DNA from: Olivibacter jilunii
Lineage (GTDB): Bacteria; Bacteroidota; Bacteroidia; Sphingobacteriales; Sphingobacteriaceae
Assembly: GCF_900607235.1 (NCBI RefSeq)
Contig: NZ_LR027858.1
Span: forward strand, 62,001-126,000
DNA: 64,000 nucleotides
Direction: 5' to 3'
Shown here: positions 18,838-28,671 of the stretch, piece by piece
How positions within the stretch are numbered: the stretch's first letter is position 1
Layout: the number at the start of each line of letters is the position of its first letter
Position numbers and translations under genes: made by a program
Notes under the pieces: model-generated
Told to the model about the DNA's origin: nothing
Seen by the model: the letters and a program-made list of their open reading frames with translations, nothing else
Databases searched by the model: none

Positions 18838-20718
18838 TTACCAGCCAGGGTTCTGCATCGCTTGTTTTTCTTCTGAAGTCAAAGAGGCGCCGTTACGTTG
18901 CACCGCATCCAGAAAGCTCTGCGGGATAGGGCGCAGCAAATGTTTCTCACGCACATTTGGAGCCGCCTCCGGATTGAATTGTTGATCACGTTCCACTAAC
19001 GTTTTGGTACGTGATAGATCTTCCCACCGATGGAATTCGCCAAGCAACTCCCTTGAGCGTTCATTCAATATAAAATGGATGAAACATTGCGCCATGGAAT
19101 TAGCTGAAGGAGGATACATTTCAGCAGCGGCTTGTGTTGTCCCTGGTGTAAAAGCAGCCTCCGTTACGATCATTTCGTTTTTTGTTGAACTTACCGTACC
19201 GGCGGGTACATTTTCAGCGCGATAGTAAACCGGCGTACGATTTTCACCTTCATTAAATCCTGCTCGCTGTCTCAATATATTGATATAGCGTAAAGCGGAA
19301 CCGTAATCACCCTTCCTGCCATATGCTTCTGCTACTATTAAATAGGTTTCGCCAATACGGGCGATCATACCATCCCGTGTTCCAAACTGACTGGCGACAG
19401 TTGTTCTGAAAGGATCAATATATTTAGATAAAGAAAGATACTGGCTAATCGTCCAGTTAGATTTAACTTCTCCGTTATCAAGGTAGTAACGAACAAAAAG
19501 AGTAGGTGCAGATTTATTGATGGTTTCGGCAGTAAAACGGTTATCATTGCTGCTATTAGCGATGTAAACTACCGCGGTATCACCAAGATTAAATTTAGCC
19601 TGTCCTATCAGGTTAGAACTCGGCGCATTAGCTTCAGTCCATTTAGGTAGCGTATTTGCATTATTGGCAAGGTACGCGAATTTAAAACTCTTATAAAATC
19701 GAGAATCAATCTTTCTATTAAAAACGTCAAGCGCGTAATCAGTGGGTCTTAATCGTTGAAATTCCCGACCATTCGCAATATCCCTTACCATACCTGGTAG
19801 TGTTTGATAAATCGAAAGAAAGTAAAGGTGCGTTTGATTACCGTAGCGTCCGGCCAAGGCATCTTGGTTATCAAACTGCGCTGCCAAAATAATTTCCGAA
19901 TTCGTTTCATTTACGTCATTCACTTTGGTATAGCGAAATAAATCAGCATAATCGGAGGCTAATTGATAGGGAGAGTTATTTATAACCTGCTCTCCGTAAT
20001 AGATGGCACTATCTAAGTCGGTCTGTTTACTAAAAGATGCGTTCAATTCGCTGGCTCGATAGAGGTATGCCTTAGCCACGCAGTGTTGTGCGGCAGCCTT
20101 TGTAATACGACCAACTTGTGCGGCCGTGCTAGGCAATAAATCCACAGCTCGTCTAAAATCACTTATTATCTGCGCATAAACTTGCTCTGCGGGTGCCCGG
20201 ACAAAATCGGTTTGCAAACTTTCGGATGGTTCCAGTTTTAACGGAACACCGCCAAACTGTTTTACCAGCTTAAAATAGTCGAATGCCCGCATAAAATAAC
20301 ATTCGCCCAAGCGCGTATTCTTCTGCTCTCCGTCCGGATAAACACCGGGTATGTTTTTAATGCCGGTGTTGGCGGTATTAATATTAGCGTACATATTATC
20401 CCACACGTTAGCGAATTCCCCGACAGTCGGATCCAATACACTTGAATAAGTATTGAAATGTACTTTGTCCAAGCCGCCGCCATTCGTAAATTCGTCAACA
20501 CCATAGTTAGTGGTCGTATAAGCCCATTCATAATTAAAATGAAAGCGCAATCCATCATACATACCAACCACCAAGCTTTCTAAACCCTCCACGGTTTGAT
20601 AATGTTGATTAGTCAGTGTGGCTACGACCTCTTCTTCTAAAAATTTGGAGCAAGAACTGGGTAAGATCGTGCTTGCCAACAGCAAGCCTATATATATTTT
20701 GTTATTAAGAGTCTTCAT
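18838..20718 (-). CDS. SusD/RagB-family glycan-binding lipoprotein (second pair)
   Basis: A 626-residue surface lipoprotein. The signal peptide ends LPSSC with the lipidated Cys at 23. The SusD core includes [25 protein letters not shown], the [23 protein letters not shown] helix pair and a C-terminal [20 protein letters not shown]...[11 protein letters not shown]. It is longer than the first SusD (559 residues) because of loop insertions, so ligand specificity probably differs. It starts 12 bp after the SusC stop, in the same transcript. Confidence 0.94.
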   Translation of the reverse strand: MKTLNNKIYIGLLLASTILPSSCSKFLEEEVVATLTNQHYQTVEGLESLVVGMYDGLRFHFNYEWAYTTTNYGVDEFTNGGGLDKVHFNTYSSVLDPTVGEFANVWDNMYANINTANTGIKNIPGVYPDGEQKNTRLGECYFMRAFDYFKLVKQFGGVPLKLEPSESLQTDFVRAPAEQVYAQIISDFRRAVDLLPSTAAQVGRITKAAAQHCVAKAYLYRASELNASFSKQTDLDSAIYYGEQVINNSPYQLASDYADLFRYTKVNDVNETNSEIILAAQFDNQDALAGRYGNQTHLYFLSIYQTLPGMVRDIANGREFQRLRPTDYALDVFNRKIDSRFYKSFKFAYLANNANTLPKWTEANAPSSNLIGQAKFNLGDTAVVYIANSSNDNRFTAETINKSAPTLFVRYYLDNGEVKSNWTISQYLSLSKYIDPFRTTVASQFGTRDGMIARIGETYLIVAEAYGRKGDYGSALRYINILRQRAGFNEGENRTPVYYRAENVPAGTVSSTKNEMIVTEAAFTPGTTQAAAEMYPPSANSMAQCFIHFILNERSRELLGEFHRWEDLSRTKTLVERDQQFNPEAAPNVREKHLLRPIPQSFLDAVQRNGASLTSEEKQAMQNPGW

Positions 20719-20730
20719 AATTAGGTCTAC

Positions 20731-23700
20731 TTAGAAGGTAACATTAAGTCCAAGAACAAAACTTCTTGATGAAATTGATGAATTGATATCAGGATCTATA
20801 AAACCGTTCCTTGCATAGATATACGGATTAATCATTTGCGCGTATAACTTTAAGTTGCTCATATGAAGCGTTTTTAACACGTTGGGCGCAAAATTATAAC
20901 CTAAAGAAACATTCCTTAGTTTAATGAAAGATCCATTCTGGTAGTTCATAGACGAATAATGAATCGGCTGCCCACCATTACCATAATCTGCTCGCGGATA
21001 AGCGTTTGTAGGATTTTCCGGTGTCCAGTAATCTACTTTTCGTGACGCGTAGCGCCCTTGCATATCCACCGCTCCTCCTTCGATCAAGAAGCCCCATCTC
21101 GCATAAAAGAAAAAGGACAATTCCCAATTTTTATAATTTAAGGTATTGGTTATACCGGCAGTCCAGCGCGGAAATCTGCTACCCAACACCTTCCGGTCAT
21201 TATTGTTATCAATAATATAATCGCCATTTAAATCCGCCACGCGGATATCGCCGGCCTTATAAGTTGCACCGTTTTCATTAAATTTTGCCATTTCCGCGGC
21301 GTCGGCAGTTTGCCAAATGCCTATTTTCTCATAATCATAGTAAACAAATAAAGGTTGTCCGATAAAGAAACTAGATGCCGGAAGATCGGATTCGCCATCG
21401 AGCAATTCGACAATTTCATCCTTGTTAGTAGCTATATTAAAATCAGTTAACCATTTGAAATTAGGTCGATCAATATTCATGGAAGACAGCGTTAACTCAA
21501 CACCACGATTTTTAGTTTTACCCACGTTGTAATACATGGTGGTAAATCCATTTACAGTTGGAATAGGACGATTCATTAATAGATCACTCGTTTTAGACAT
21601 ATAGAAATCCAATGAACCATTCAGCCGATTTTTGAATAAACCAAAGTCGACCGCCGCATTCCATTGCGTGGTGCGCTCCCATTTTAAATCGCGATTGGCC
21701 ATGGTTCCGGGGTTAGCAGCTTTTGGGTCCGATGGAATGTATCCCATCTCTACCTGATTGCCAAATACAATGGGCATTTCAATTAACCCGCCCATCGTGG
21801 TATAGGGATCAATCGCGGAGTTTCCGGTAGTACCTACTCCTACGCGAAGCTTCAATTGATTGAGCCATGAGCTGTTTTCAATAAAGCTTTCCTGTTCCAT
21901 TCTCCAGGCCAATGCCGCTGCGGGGAAAGATTGCCACTTATTACCAGGTGCTAAAACAGAAGCTCCGTCCCATCGGTTAGAGGCTGTTAAAATATACTTA
22001 TCGGCAAAGGTATAATTAACCCGAGCCATATAGGACATTAAGGTGTTTTTGGAATAACCCGAGCCCCAACCTTGCAATTCACCTCGAGCGGTTGAAGATA
22101 AATTATACCACAATTGGCTGTTATAAGGCAAATCGATAGCAGTCATGTCTGAACTTTCGGATCGATTCGATGTCATACTATGCAACAACGTAATGTCCAG
22201 ATTATGCTTTTCAGCAAAGGTTTTGTTGTAATACAAGAGATTATCCCATGTCCAGGCGATATTTTGCGTCTTATTAAGACGCGCATAATTAGTCGACGTA
22301 GAAGCACCACCTCCTCTAAGTATAGAGCGGGCATCTTGGAACTGGCCATTACGGAAATTTCTAAAATCAGGCCCATAGTTCATACGATATTTCAAACCAT
22401 CGAATAATTTGAGTTCTGCATAAAAACTTCCCAGGGCACGCAAAGCCGTTCGTTCATTAATTACATATTCATGTTCCAAAATAGGATTTACAATATTGAT
22501 GTCGCCGCCCGGCAGGTAAATGTAGTTGCCCTGGTTATCATAAGGCACCGCATAGGGTAGCATACCTTGTGCCGCACCATAGATGGCATTAGCAGCCCGA
22601 CTCCCGGATCCGGTATAGCCGTAGTTTTGAACAGACCATGTGCCATTAATCGACGCTCCCAGTGTAAACCAATTTGTTGGACGGAGCTCCAAACCCACTC
22701 TTCCGCTATAGCGTTTATAATCTTGCCCCTTATTAGTCCCTTTCTGATTAAGATATCCACCCGTAAAATTAGCAGTCATCTTATCAGATCCCATGGACAC
22801 TCCCAGGGTGTGATCAGTTGTAAATCCTGTCTGCGTGACATAATCGGTCCAATCTGTGGTAGGAACCTGGCTTGCATCATACATGGGTACTTCATCAACG
22901 CCCCACTTCGCCTTCTCCTCAGCGGTAGTAGGCCGCATTTGAGCAATCAGATTATCCTTATCTACCCACGTATACCCCTTTGCAATGCTTTCCCAGGCAT
23001 AGGGGTCAACGCCCAATATTCTTTTGTCCTGTACAGGATTTGGATACGGGGTAGTATAACCCGTTGTAGCATTTGTGGTAGAAACCGAACGAAAAGCATT
23101 ACGTCGATATTCTGCATACTCACCCGCATTGAACACGGTGTTCAGATCGTTAATGCGTTCAAATGTATTGATAACGTTATAATTAATTTGTGCGGTCCCT
23201 TGCTTTCCTCTTTTTGTTGTGATCATAATGACACCATTTGCCGCCCGGGAACCGTAAACGGCTGTTGCGGAAGCGTCCTTTAGCACATCGATCGTTTCAA
23301 TATCATGCGGGTTAATGGCATCAATCCCACCGGCTGATAACGGGATGCCATCTACCACATATAAAGGATTGTTAGTAGCCAGCAAAGACCGATTACCACG
23401 TACCCGGATACTTCCCATTTCACCAGGGCGCGCATTGGCAGTTACATCGACGCCCGCAATTCGTCCTTGCATGGCCTGCAAGGGATTTTGGACAGGTAGC
23501 TGCTCAATCTGTTTACTGCCTATACTAGCAACAGCACCGGTCAAATTTTCACGCTTGACGACGTTGTAGCCTACCACGGCAACTTCCTCCAGTTGTTGTA
23601 AGTTGCTCGCCATCACGACTTGCATGGTCGAATTAACAATAGCTTGTTGAACTTCGTCGTAGCCTACATACCTAAATATAAGGGTTTGACCACGTTCGGC

Positions 23701-23919
23701 TGAAATAACAAAATTTCCTTTGTCATCTGTCTTTGATTGGGTGGTACCTCCCTTTAAAAAGACACTTACTCCCAGCAGGGGCTCTCCACTTGAAGCATCC
23801 TTTACCTGCCCGGATATCGGGGTGCTTTGCCGGGCAAAACTTCGAGCAGTAATAAGCATTAAGAAAATGCCAAGCAACAGGGTTAACAAAGCATTCGGTT
23901 GCAATAGGTTTTTCTTCAT
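20731..23919 (-). CDS. SusC-like TonB-dependent receptor (second pair)
   Basis: A 1062-residue outer-membrane receptor without an STN domain, hence not FecR-coupled. A signal peptide (about 1-30) precedes a carboxypeptidase-regulatory-like domain (about 35-110), the TonB-box region LEEVAVVGYNVVKREN, a plug (about 130-235) and a barrel ending GLNVTF. The start at MKKNLL was preferred to the ATG nine codons upstream because the signal peptide begins there. It is divergent from the GH43-like gene at 24234. The leader (23947-23967) contains a 7 bp stem-loop, TAAATGT/ACATTTA. No local regulator for this pair is visible. Confidence 0.94.
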   Translation of the reverse strand: MKKNLLQPNALLTLLLGIFLMLITARSFARQSTPISGQVKDASSGEPLLGVSVFLKGGTTQSKTDDKGNFVISAERGQTLIFRYVGYDEVQQAIVNSTMQVVMASNLQQLEEVAVVGYNVVKRENLTGAVASIGSKQIEQLPVQNPLQAMQGRIAGVDVTANARPGEMGSIRVRGNRSLLATNNPLYVVDGIPLSAGGIDAINPHDIETIDVLKDASATAVYGSRAANGVIMITTKRGKQGTAQINYNVINTFERINDLNTVFNAGEYAEYRRNAFRSVSTTNATTGYTTPYPNPVQDKRILGVDPYAWESIAKGYTWVDKDNLIAQMRPTTAEEKAKWGVDEVPMYDASQVPTTDWTDYVTQTGFTTDHTLGVSMGSDKMTANFTGGYLNQKGTNKGQDYKRYSGRVGLELRPTNWFTLGASINGTWSVQNYGYTGSGSRAANAIYGAAQGMLPYAVPYDNQGNYIYLPGGDINIVNPILEHEYVINERTALRALGSFYAELKLFDGLKYRMNYGPDFRNFRNGQFQDARSILRGGGASTSTNYARLNKTQNIAWTWDNLLYYNKTFAEKHNLDITLLHSMTSNRSESSDMTAIDLPYNSQLWYNLSSTARGELQGWGSGYSKNTLMSYMARVNYTFADKYILTASNRWDGASVLAPGNKWQSFPAAALAWRMEQESFIENSSWLNQLKLRVGVGTTGNSAIDPYTTMGGLIEMPIVFGNQVEMGYIPSDPKAANPGTMANRDLKWERTTQWNAAVDFGLFKNRLNGSLDFYMSKTSDLLMNRPIPTVNGFTTMYYNVGKTKNRGVELTLSSMNIDRPNFKWLTDFNIATNKDEIVELLDGESDLPASSFFIGQPLFVYYDYEKIGIWQTADAAEMAKFNENGATYKAGDIRVADLNGDYIIDNNNDRKVLGSRFPRWTAGITNTLNYKNWELSFFFYARWGFLIEGGAVDMQGRYASRKVDYWTPENPTNAYPRADYGNGGQPIHYSSMNYQNGSFIKLRNVSLGYNFAPNVLKTLHMSNLKLYAQMINPYIYARNGFIDPDINSSISSRSFVLGLNVTF

Positions 23920-24233
23920 AAAATAATTGGTTTTGGTGTGTCTCAATAAATGTTAGCGAGACATTTACTAACGAAAGAACAATATTTGTTGAGTTGGCGC
24001 AACCTGCCCCATCCTGTGTTTTTTTAACGATTATACGTGTAAATGGATCAAGAAAAAAAAGGAAACGTTTTAGCAGAGGAGCGCTTAAACACATAAAAAA
24101 TCTACGCAAACGATTCCGGAGTTCACGATATAAGAATGCATAACAGTACAGGATGGATTTAAGCTTGGAAAATCTTTCTTTTGAAAGATAACCAATGGCT
24201 TTATAATCCTAAGATCGTAGCGTTGACCTGATC
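23920..24233. promoter_or_regulatory. Divergent control region between susC and GH43-like genes
   Basis: This 314 bp gap must carry both promoters. Visible structure: stem TAAATGT (23947-23953) / ACATTTA (23961-23967) in the susC leader, and stem ATCTTTC (24172-24178) / GAAAGAT (24183-24189) with a TTTT loop in the other leader. I could not assign a confident -7 box to either side. Confidence 0.35.
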
Positions 24234-25343
24234 ATGAATAAAAACACCTTGTTATTAATACGTCACTTAATTTTATTGACCATTTTAGTATTCAGCAGTA
24301 CCGACATCGCATTATCGCAAACGGTGAAAGCTACTAGAAAGGACGAGTTATCTAAGATTCGCTTAAAACGTATCGGAGAGTTTGAGCAACCGGTCATTGG
24401 TCCAAACCACCCTGATGTTTTATCCAGTAAAAATCGGGCAGGCTTTGAAACAGGACAAGTGGTAAAAATCGATGGTACTTATCATATGTTTATTAATGAG
24501 ATGTTTGAACGGCCACATCGGGATATGCGAATTGCTTATTGGACAAGTGGGGACGCTATTCATTGGAAACGCCAATCTACACTCGTCGAAAGTATTCCCG
24601 GACGGAGCCCATCCAATCCGCGATCAGAAGTATGGGTCACCGCGGTTGAATTTAACGAAGATGAAAATGCCTGGAACATTTTTTATGTAGCTTATCGCGC
24701 AGGCGATAAAACCAAAGACGAGATCGAGGGAAATGACTATGCGGGCCGGATTTGGCGAGCCAAATCAGTTATACCCGGCCGCAAAGGTATTGCCGGCCCT
24801 TATGCCGATATGGGTATCGTGCTACAACCGGATGAAAACTCGCAACCGTGGGAAGGTCAGCAGGCCGTAGCGACCTTTAATCCCTATAAAGTGGGTGATC
24901 GATGGTATGCTTTTTACGACGGGCACAATCATGTACCCCAAGGACCGTGGCCTACCGGTATGGCAACGGCAACCAAGCTGAGTGGGCCTTGGACAAGAAT
25001 GCCGGAAGGACATAATCCGATCCCTTTAACGGAGATTTTTAACGAAAATGCTCAGGTTACTGAGTTGAAAGACGGACGTTATTTAACCGTTTTTGACTCA
25101 TTTGGTGATCAAGAAATCGGCTACAGCCTTTCAAAGGATGGGATACATTGGAATCATGAGACACGCATCAAAGTACAATCTCAAAAGAATCTTTGGGGAG
25201 ACCCGGGGGATCATGCCATGCGTACACCACTTTGCGCCATTGAAGAAGAAGACGGTACTTTTACGGTTATTTATACAGCGCTGACGTCCAAGAATGGTAA
25301 AAAGTTCTACGCTGTGGGCAAGTGCACACTTGGATGGGAATAA
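24234..25343 (+). CDS. Secreted five-bladed beta-propeller glycosidase (GH43-like)
   Basis: A 369-residue exported protein with a signal peptide (about 1-29, ending ALSQ). Repeated propeller-type strands (GTYHMFINEMFE, NAWNIFYVAYRAG, DRWYAFYDGHNHVP, GRYLTVFDSFG, GTFTVIYTALTS) indicate a GH43/GH117-clan fold. Candidate acidic residues are Glu and Asp in these blades, but the subfamily cannot be fixed by eye. It lies 47 bp upstream of the GH106 rhamnosidase on the same strand, so the two probably share a transcript and act in sequence on the same glycan. Confidence 0.6.
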   Translation: MNKNTLLLIRHLILLTILVFSSTDIALSQTVKATRKDELSKIRLKRIGEFEQPVIGPNHPDVLSSKNRAGFETGQVVKIDGTYHMFINEMFERPHRDMRIAYWTSGDAIHWKRQSTLVESIPGRSPSNPRSEVWVTAVEFNEDENAWNIFYVAYRAGDKTKDEIEGNDYAGRIWRAKSVIPGRKGIAGPYADMGIVLQPDENSQPWEGQQAVATFNPYKVGDRWYAFYDGHNHVPQGPWPTGMATATKLSGPWTRMPEGHNPIPLTEIFNENAQVTELKDGRYLTVFDSFGDQEIGYSLSKDGIHWNHETRIKVQSQKNLWGDPGDHAMRTPLCAIEEEDGTFTVIYTALTSKNGKKFYAVGKCTLGWE

Positions 25344-25390
25344 GACAAAAATTATTGTGTGATTTTTAGTATAAACCAGGAAAGCTCGTG

Positions 25391-28282
25391 ATGTTCAAAC
25401 CATTTTTAAGTATATCCCGAAAAGTAATTCTGTTGCTCGTAATGGCGGCTGCTTTTTTCAGTTTTCGTATAGAAAAACCGATAAAGGAAAAAGAAAATGG
25501 AAGAATTCACTGGCCCGAACTTAAACAAGAAGTAAAGCCATGGACGCGATGGTGGTGGTTCGGCAATGCCGTTACGGAAAAGGACTTAACGGCTGCCCTT
25601 GAAGCCTATAAACAAGCAGGATTGGGTGGCGTGGAAATAACACCGATTTATGGTGTGCATGGAGCGGAAGACCAATTTATCAATTTTCTCTCACCCGCTT
25701 GGATGGACAAATTAAGCTACACTTTACAGGAAGCAAAAAGGCTGGGCTTAGGAGTCGATTTAGCCAACGCTTCCGGCTGGCCTTTCGGCGGTCCGTGGGT
25801 CGATGAAACAATCGCCTGTAAAAATATGGTTTCAAAAACATTTACTATTGAAGGCGGGCAAAAGGTAACGGAATCTATAAAATATGTACAGAAACCACTT
25901 GTACGTACTGCCGGTGATAAGAAGGTTGACATAAGGGAGCTAAAAGACCCCATCACCGCCAACAACAATCTACAAGCCTATGCTTTTGATCAGGTACGTT
26001 TTGAAAAAGAACTCCCACTCATTTCGGTAACTGCCAATAAAATAACTAGCCAAGGCTTTGATGAGGTTATTGATTTAACCGACAACGTGATAAATGGCAG
26101 GTTGGAGTGGACTGCTCCGAATGGCAAATGGCTAGTATGTGCTCTTTTTCAAGGCGACCATGGAAAAATGGTGGAACGTGCAGGACCAGGCGGCGAAGGC
26201 AACGTGATCGATCACTTTTCGGCAGAAGCACTTGAAAAATATCTGCTCCAATTTGACAAAGCCTTTAAAGGATATGATTTGAGTTACCTCCGTTATTTCT
26301 TTAATGATTCATATGAAGTAGACGATGCACAAGGACAGGCAAATTGGACACCCGACTTTTTTACAGCATTTAAAAAAATGCGAGGGTATGACCTCCGCCA
26401 ACATATCCCGGCTTTGCTGGGAATTGACACCGAAGAGAAAAATAAAAGAATATTGTACGACTACCGACTTACTGTTAGTGATCTATTATTGGAAGTATAC
26501 ACCAAAAATTGGCAACGTTGGGCCGCTAAACAAGGAAAGGGGATCCGCAATCAAGCGCATGGCTCACCGGCTAATGTACTTGACTTATATGCAGCCAGTG
26601 ACATTCCGGAAATTGAAGGTACAGATATCGTCAATCTCAAAAGTGCTCCGTCCGCAGGGCATGTGACAGGAAAGAACTTAATTTCTTCCGAATCGGCTAC
26701 CTGGTTAAACGAGCATTTTGAATCGAACTTAGGAGATGTCAAAACAGCCATTGATAAATTGTGGCTTGCCGGTGTTAATCATGTATTTTATCATGGCACT
26801 GCCTATTCTCCTCAAGACGCTACATGGCCCGGATGGCTTTTTTACGCGGCCGTACATTTTACACCTAATAATAGCCTTTGGGATCATTTCGGTGCTTTTA
26901 ATCAATATGTAGCAAGAGGACAGGCCTTCCTACAAGCCGGCAAACCCTCGAACGATATCTTACTTTATTTTGGTGTATCCGATCTTTGGTCTGAAACGGG
27001 CAAAAGTATGCTCCATCATTTTCATTCCAACCGCTTCTTTGATGAACTATCACTAAAAGCTTGCGGAACTTATTTAAGTGAGCACGGTTATAGTTGGGAC
27101 GCCATTAGTGATAAGCAGTTATTGGATGTTGAGTACCAAAATACCGCTTTGCTTATTGGTGGCAATAGTTATAAAACCATTGTAGTGCCTGAAACACACC
27201 ATATGCCTGTCGCGACTTTTAAAAAGCTAATGATGCTTGCGCAAAAGGGAGCAAGCATTGTGTTTCACAAAAACTTGCCAACTGACATACCAGGTTTCGC
27301 CAATTTGACTGAAGCTAGGCAACGAATGCAGTTACTAAAAGAAAAGCTCGCTTTCACAGGATATCAAGGCAGCCAAATAGCGAAATATGGAAAAGGCCAA
27401 ATCGTCCTGAGCGAAGGGTTGGTTGACTTAAGCGGGCATACCGACGTTGTCCCGGAAAGGATATATGCCGTTGGACTTCAAAGCATCCGGAGGGTGAAAG
27501 AAGATGGTAACTATTATTATTTTATTCACAATCCATTGCAGTCGCTTTTTGAAGGTTGGATTACCTTAAATGCGGACTATCAGTCGGCTGCCTTATATAA
27601 TTTGATGACAGGTATCGATGGTTACGCCAAGACACGTCGGCATGGGAATCAGGTAGAAATCTACCTTCAATTGAAACCAGCTGAATCGATCGTATTAGAA
27701 ACTTTTAAATGCAGCTACAAAGGCAACCATTACCCTTACTATGAAGTGAGTGGCGATGCGATTACACTCGCAAAAGAGTGGCAAATAAACTTTATAAAAG
27801 GTGGTCCCACGCTTCCAAATAGCCTATACACAAAAGAATTGCAATCGTGGACAGATTATGGAGAAGCTTATACAAGCTTTTCAGGAACCGCAACCTATAA
27901 AACAAAAATCCCGGCACTTCCTACTAAAGCTGATGCCTGGCGCTTGGATCTTGGCGAGGTACACGAAAGTGCTGCCGTATACTTAAATGGTAGATATCTA
28001 ACAACGTTGTTCAGCACACCCTACAGTTTAGAAATTCCAAGTGATCAACTGAAAGGCAATGATGAATTGGAGATAAAGGTATCGAATCTTATGGCTAACC
28101 GAATTGCTGATCTCGATAAAAGGAACGTTCAGTGGCGAATTTTCTACAATACAAATTTTAACGCACGGAAGAAAAAAAATATGGGCGAAGATGGAAAATT
28201 TACAGCGAAAAATTGGACACCAAAACCATCCGGCCTTATAGGCGAGATTACTTTAACTCCATTAACTCTTTCCGGTAATTGA
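25391..28282 (+). CDS. Secreted GH106 alpha-L-rhamnosidase
   Basis: A 963-residue exported enzyme. A short signal segment (about 8-26) precedes the GH106 catalytic barrel. Recognisable segments are KPWTRWWWFGNAVTEKDL, GLGGVEITPIYGVHGAE, LGVDLANASGWPFGGPWV and WLAGVNHVFYHGTAYSP, with a C-terminal beta-sandwich (about 800-950, TKIPALPTKADAWRLDLGEVHESAAVYLNG). The family hydrolyses terminal alpha-L-rhamnose in rhamnogalacturonans. The ATG at 25391 is preferred to the GTG directly before it. The released rhamnose would feed the operon at 41372-47555 (inference). Confidence 0.9.
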   Translation: MFKPFLSISRKVILLLVMAAAFFSFRIEKPIKEKENGRIHWPELKQEVKPWTRWWWFGNAVTEKDLTAALEAYKQAGLGGVEITPIYGVHGAEDQFINFLSPAWMDKLSYTLQEAKRLGLGVDLANASGWPFGGPWVDETIACKNMVSKTFTIEGGQKVTESIKYVQKPLVRTAGDKKVDIRELKDPITANNNLQAYAFDQVRFEKELPLISVTANKITSQGFDEVIDLTDNVINGRLEWTAPNGKWLVCALFQGDHGKMVERAGPGGEGNVIDHFSAEALEKYLLQFDKAFKGYDLSYLRYFFNDSYEVDDAQGQANWTPDFFTAFKKMRGYDLRQHIPALLGIDTEEKNKRILYDYRLTVSDLLLEVYTKNWQRWAAKQGKGIRNQAHGSPANVLDLYAASDIPEIEGTDIVNLKSAPSAGHVTGKNLISSESATWLNEHFESNLGDVKTAIDKLWLAGVNHVFYHGTAYSPQDATWPGWLFYAAVHFTPNNSLWDHFGAFNQYVARGQAFLQAGKPSNDILLYFGVSDLWSETGKSMLHHFHSNRFFDELSLKACGTYLSEHGYSWDAISDKQLLDVEYQNTALLIGGNSYKTIVVPETHHMPVATFKKLMMLAQKGASIVFHKNLPTDIPGFANLTEARQRMQLLKEKLAFTGYQGSQIAKYGKGQIVLSEGLVDLSGHTDVVPERIYAVGLQSIRRVKEDGNYYYFIHNPLQSLFEGWITLNADYQSAALYNLMTGIDGYAKTRRHGNQVEIYLQLKPAESIVLETFKCSYKGNHYPYYEVSGDAITLAKEWQINFIKGGPTLPNSLYTKELQSWTDYGEAYTSFSGTATYKTKIPALPTKADAWRLDLGEVHESAAVYLNGRYLTTLFSTPYSLEIPSDQLKGNDELEIKVSNLMANRIADLDKRNVQWRIFYNTNFNARKKKNMGEDGKFTAKNWTPKPSGLIGEITLTPLTLSGN

Positions 28283-28671
28283 CATTTGTTATCAGTACTC
28301 AGTACGACCGGAACAGGCATGCTTTTCTATATTCTTTTAAATTTTTTTCTGCTAAAACGTATTAACAATTCACTATATAAGGGTTAGCATAAAGAAAATG
28401 CACACGTATAGCACAAAATATCTCAAAAACAAACAAAAACCTATCACAAAAAACAGAAAAACACCCAAATTAAGTACCACAGACACTATAGAAGCACCAA
28501 TCCAAACCACAATCGCACCTTCTCTCAATAACCCCACATTAAAATAAGGTTAAAATTAGATAAATTTAGGTTAAAATCCGATTAAAAACAGCTAACTCAG
28601 AACGATAAATTTGAGCTGTACTTTTTAAAAAAAATAAAAAGATCAACCCAATTCAACAAAAACTAAACACC
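28283..28671 (+). promoter_or_regulatory. AT-rich control region upstream of the third susC
   Basis: This 389 bp gap contains no gene. A TAAATTTG box at 28606-28613 fits the -7 consensus TAnnTTTG. AGGTTAAAAT occurs twice, at 28547-28556 and 28568-28577, exactly 21 bp apart, with a related ATTAAAA further on. Two sites on one helix face suggest a dimeric activator site (inference). The first half of the gap is a C-poor, A-rich stretch with no recognisable structure. Confidence 0.45.

Noticed and set aside
22567-23283. 238-residue open frame on the plus strand inside the second susC
   Set aside because: It is a shadow of the SusC coding frame. Codons such as CCC/CGG and Cys/Ile-rich runs reflect the antisense of susC.
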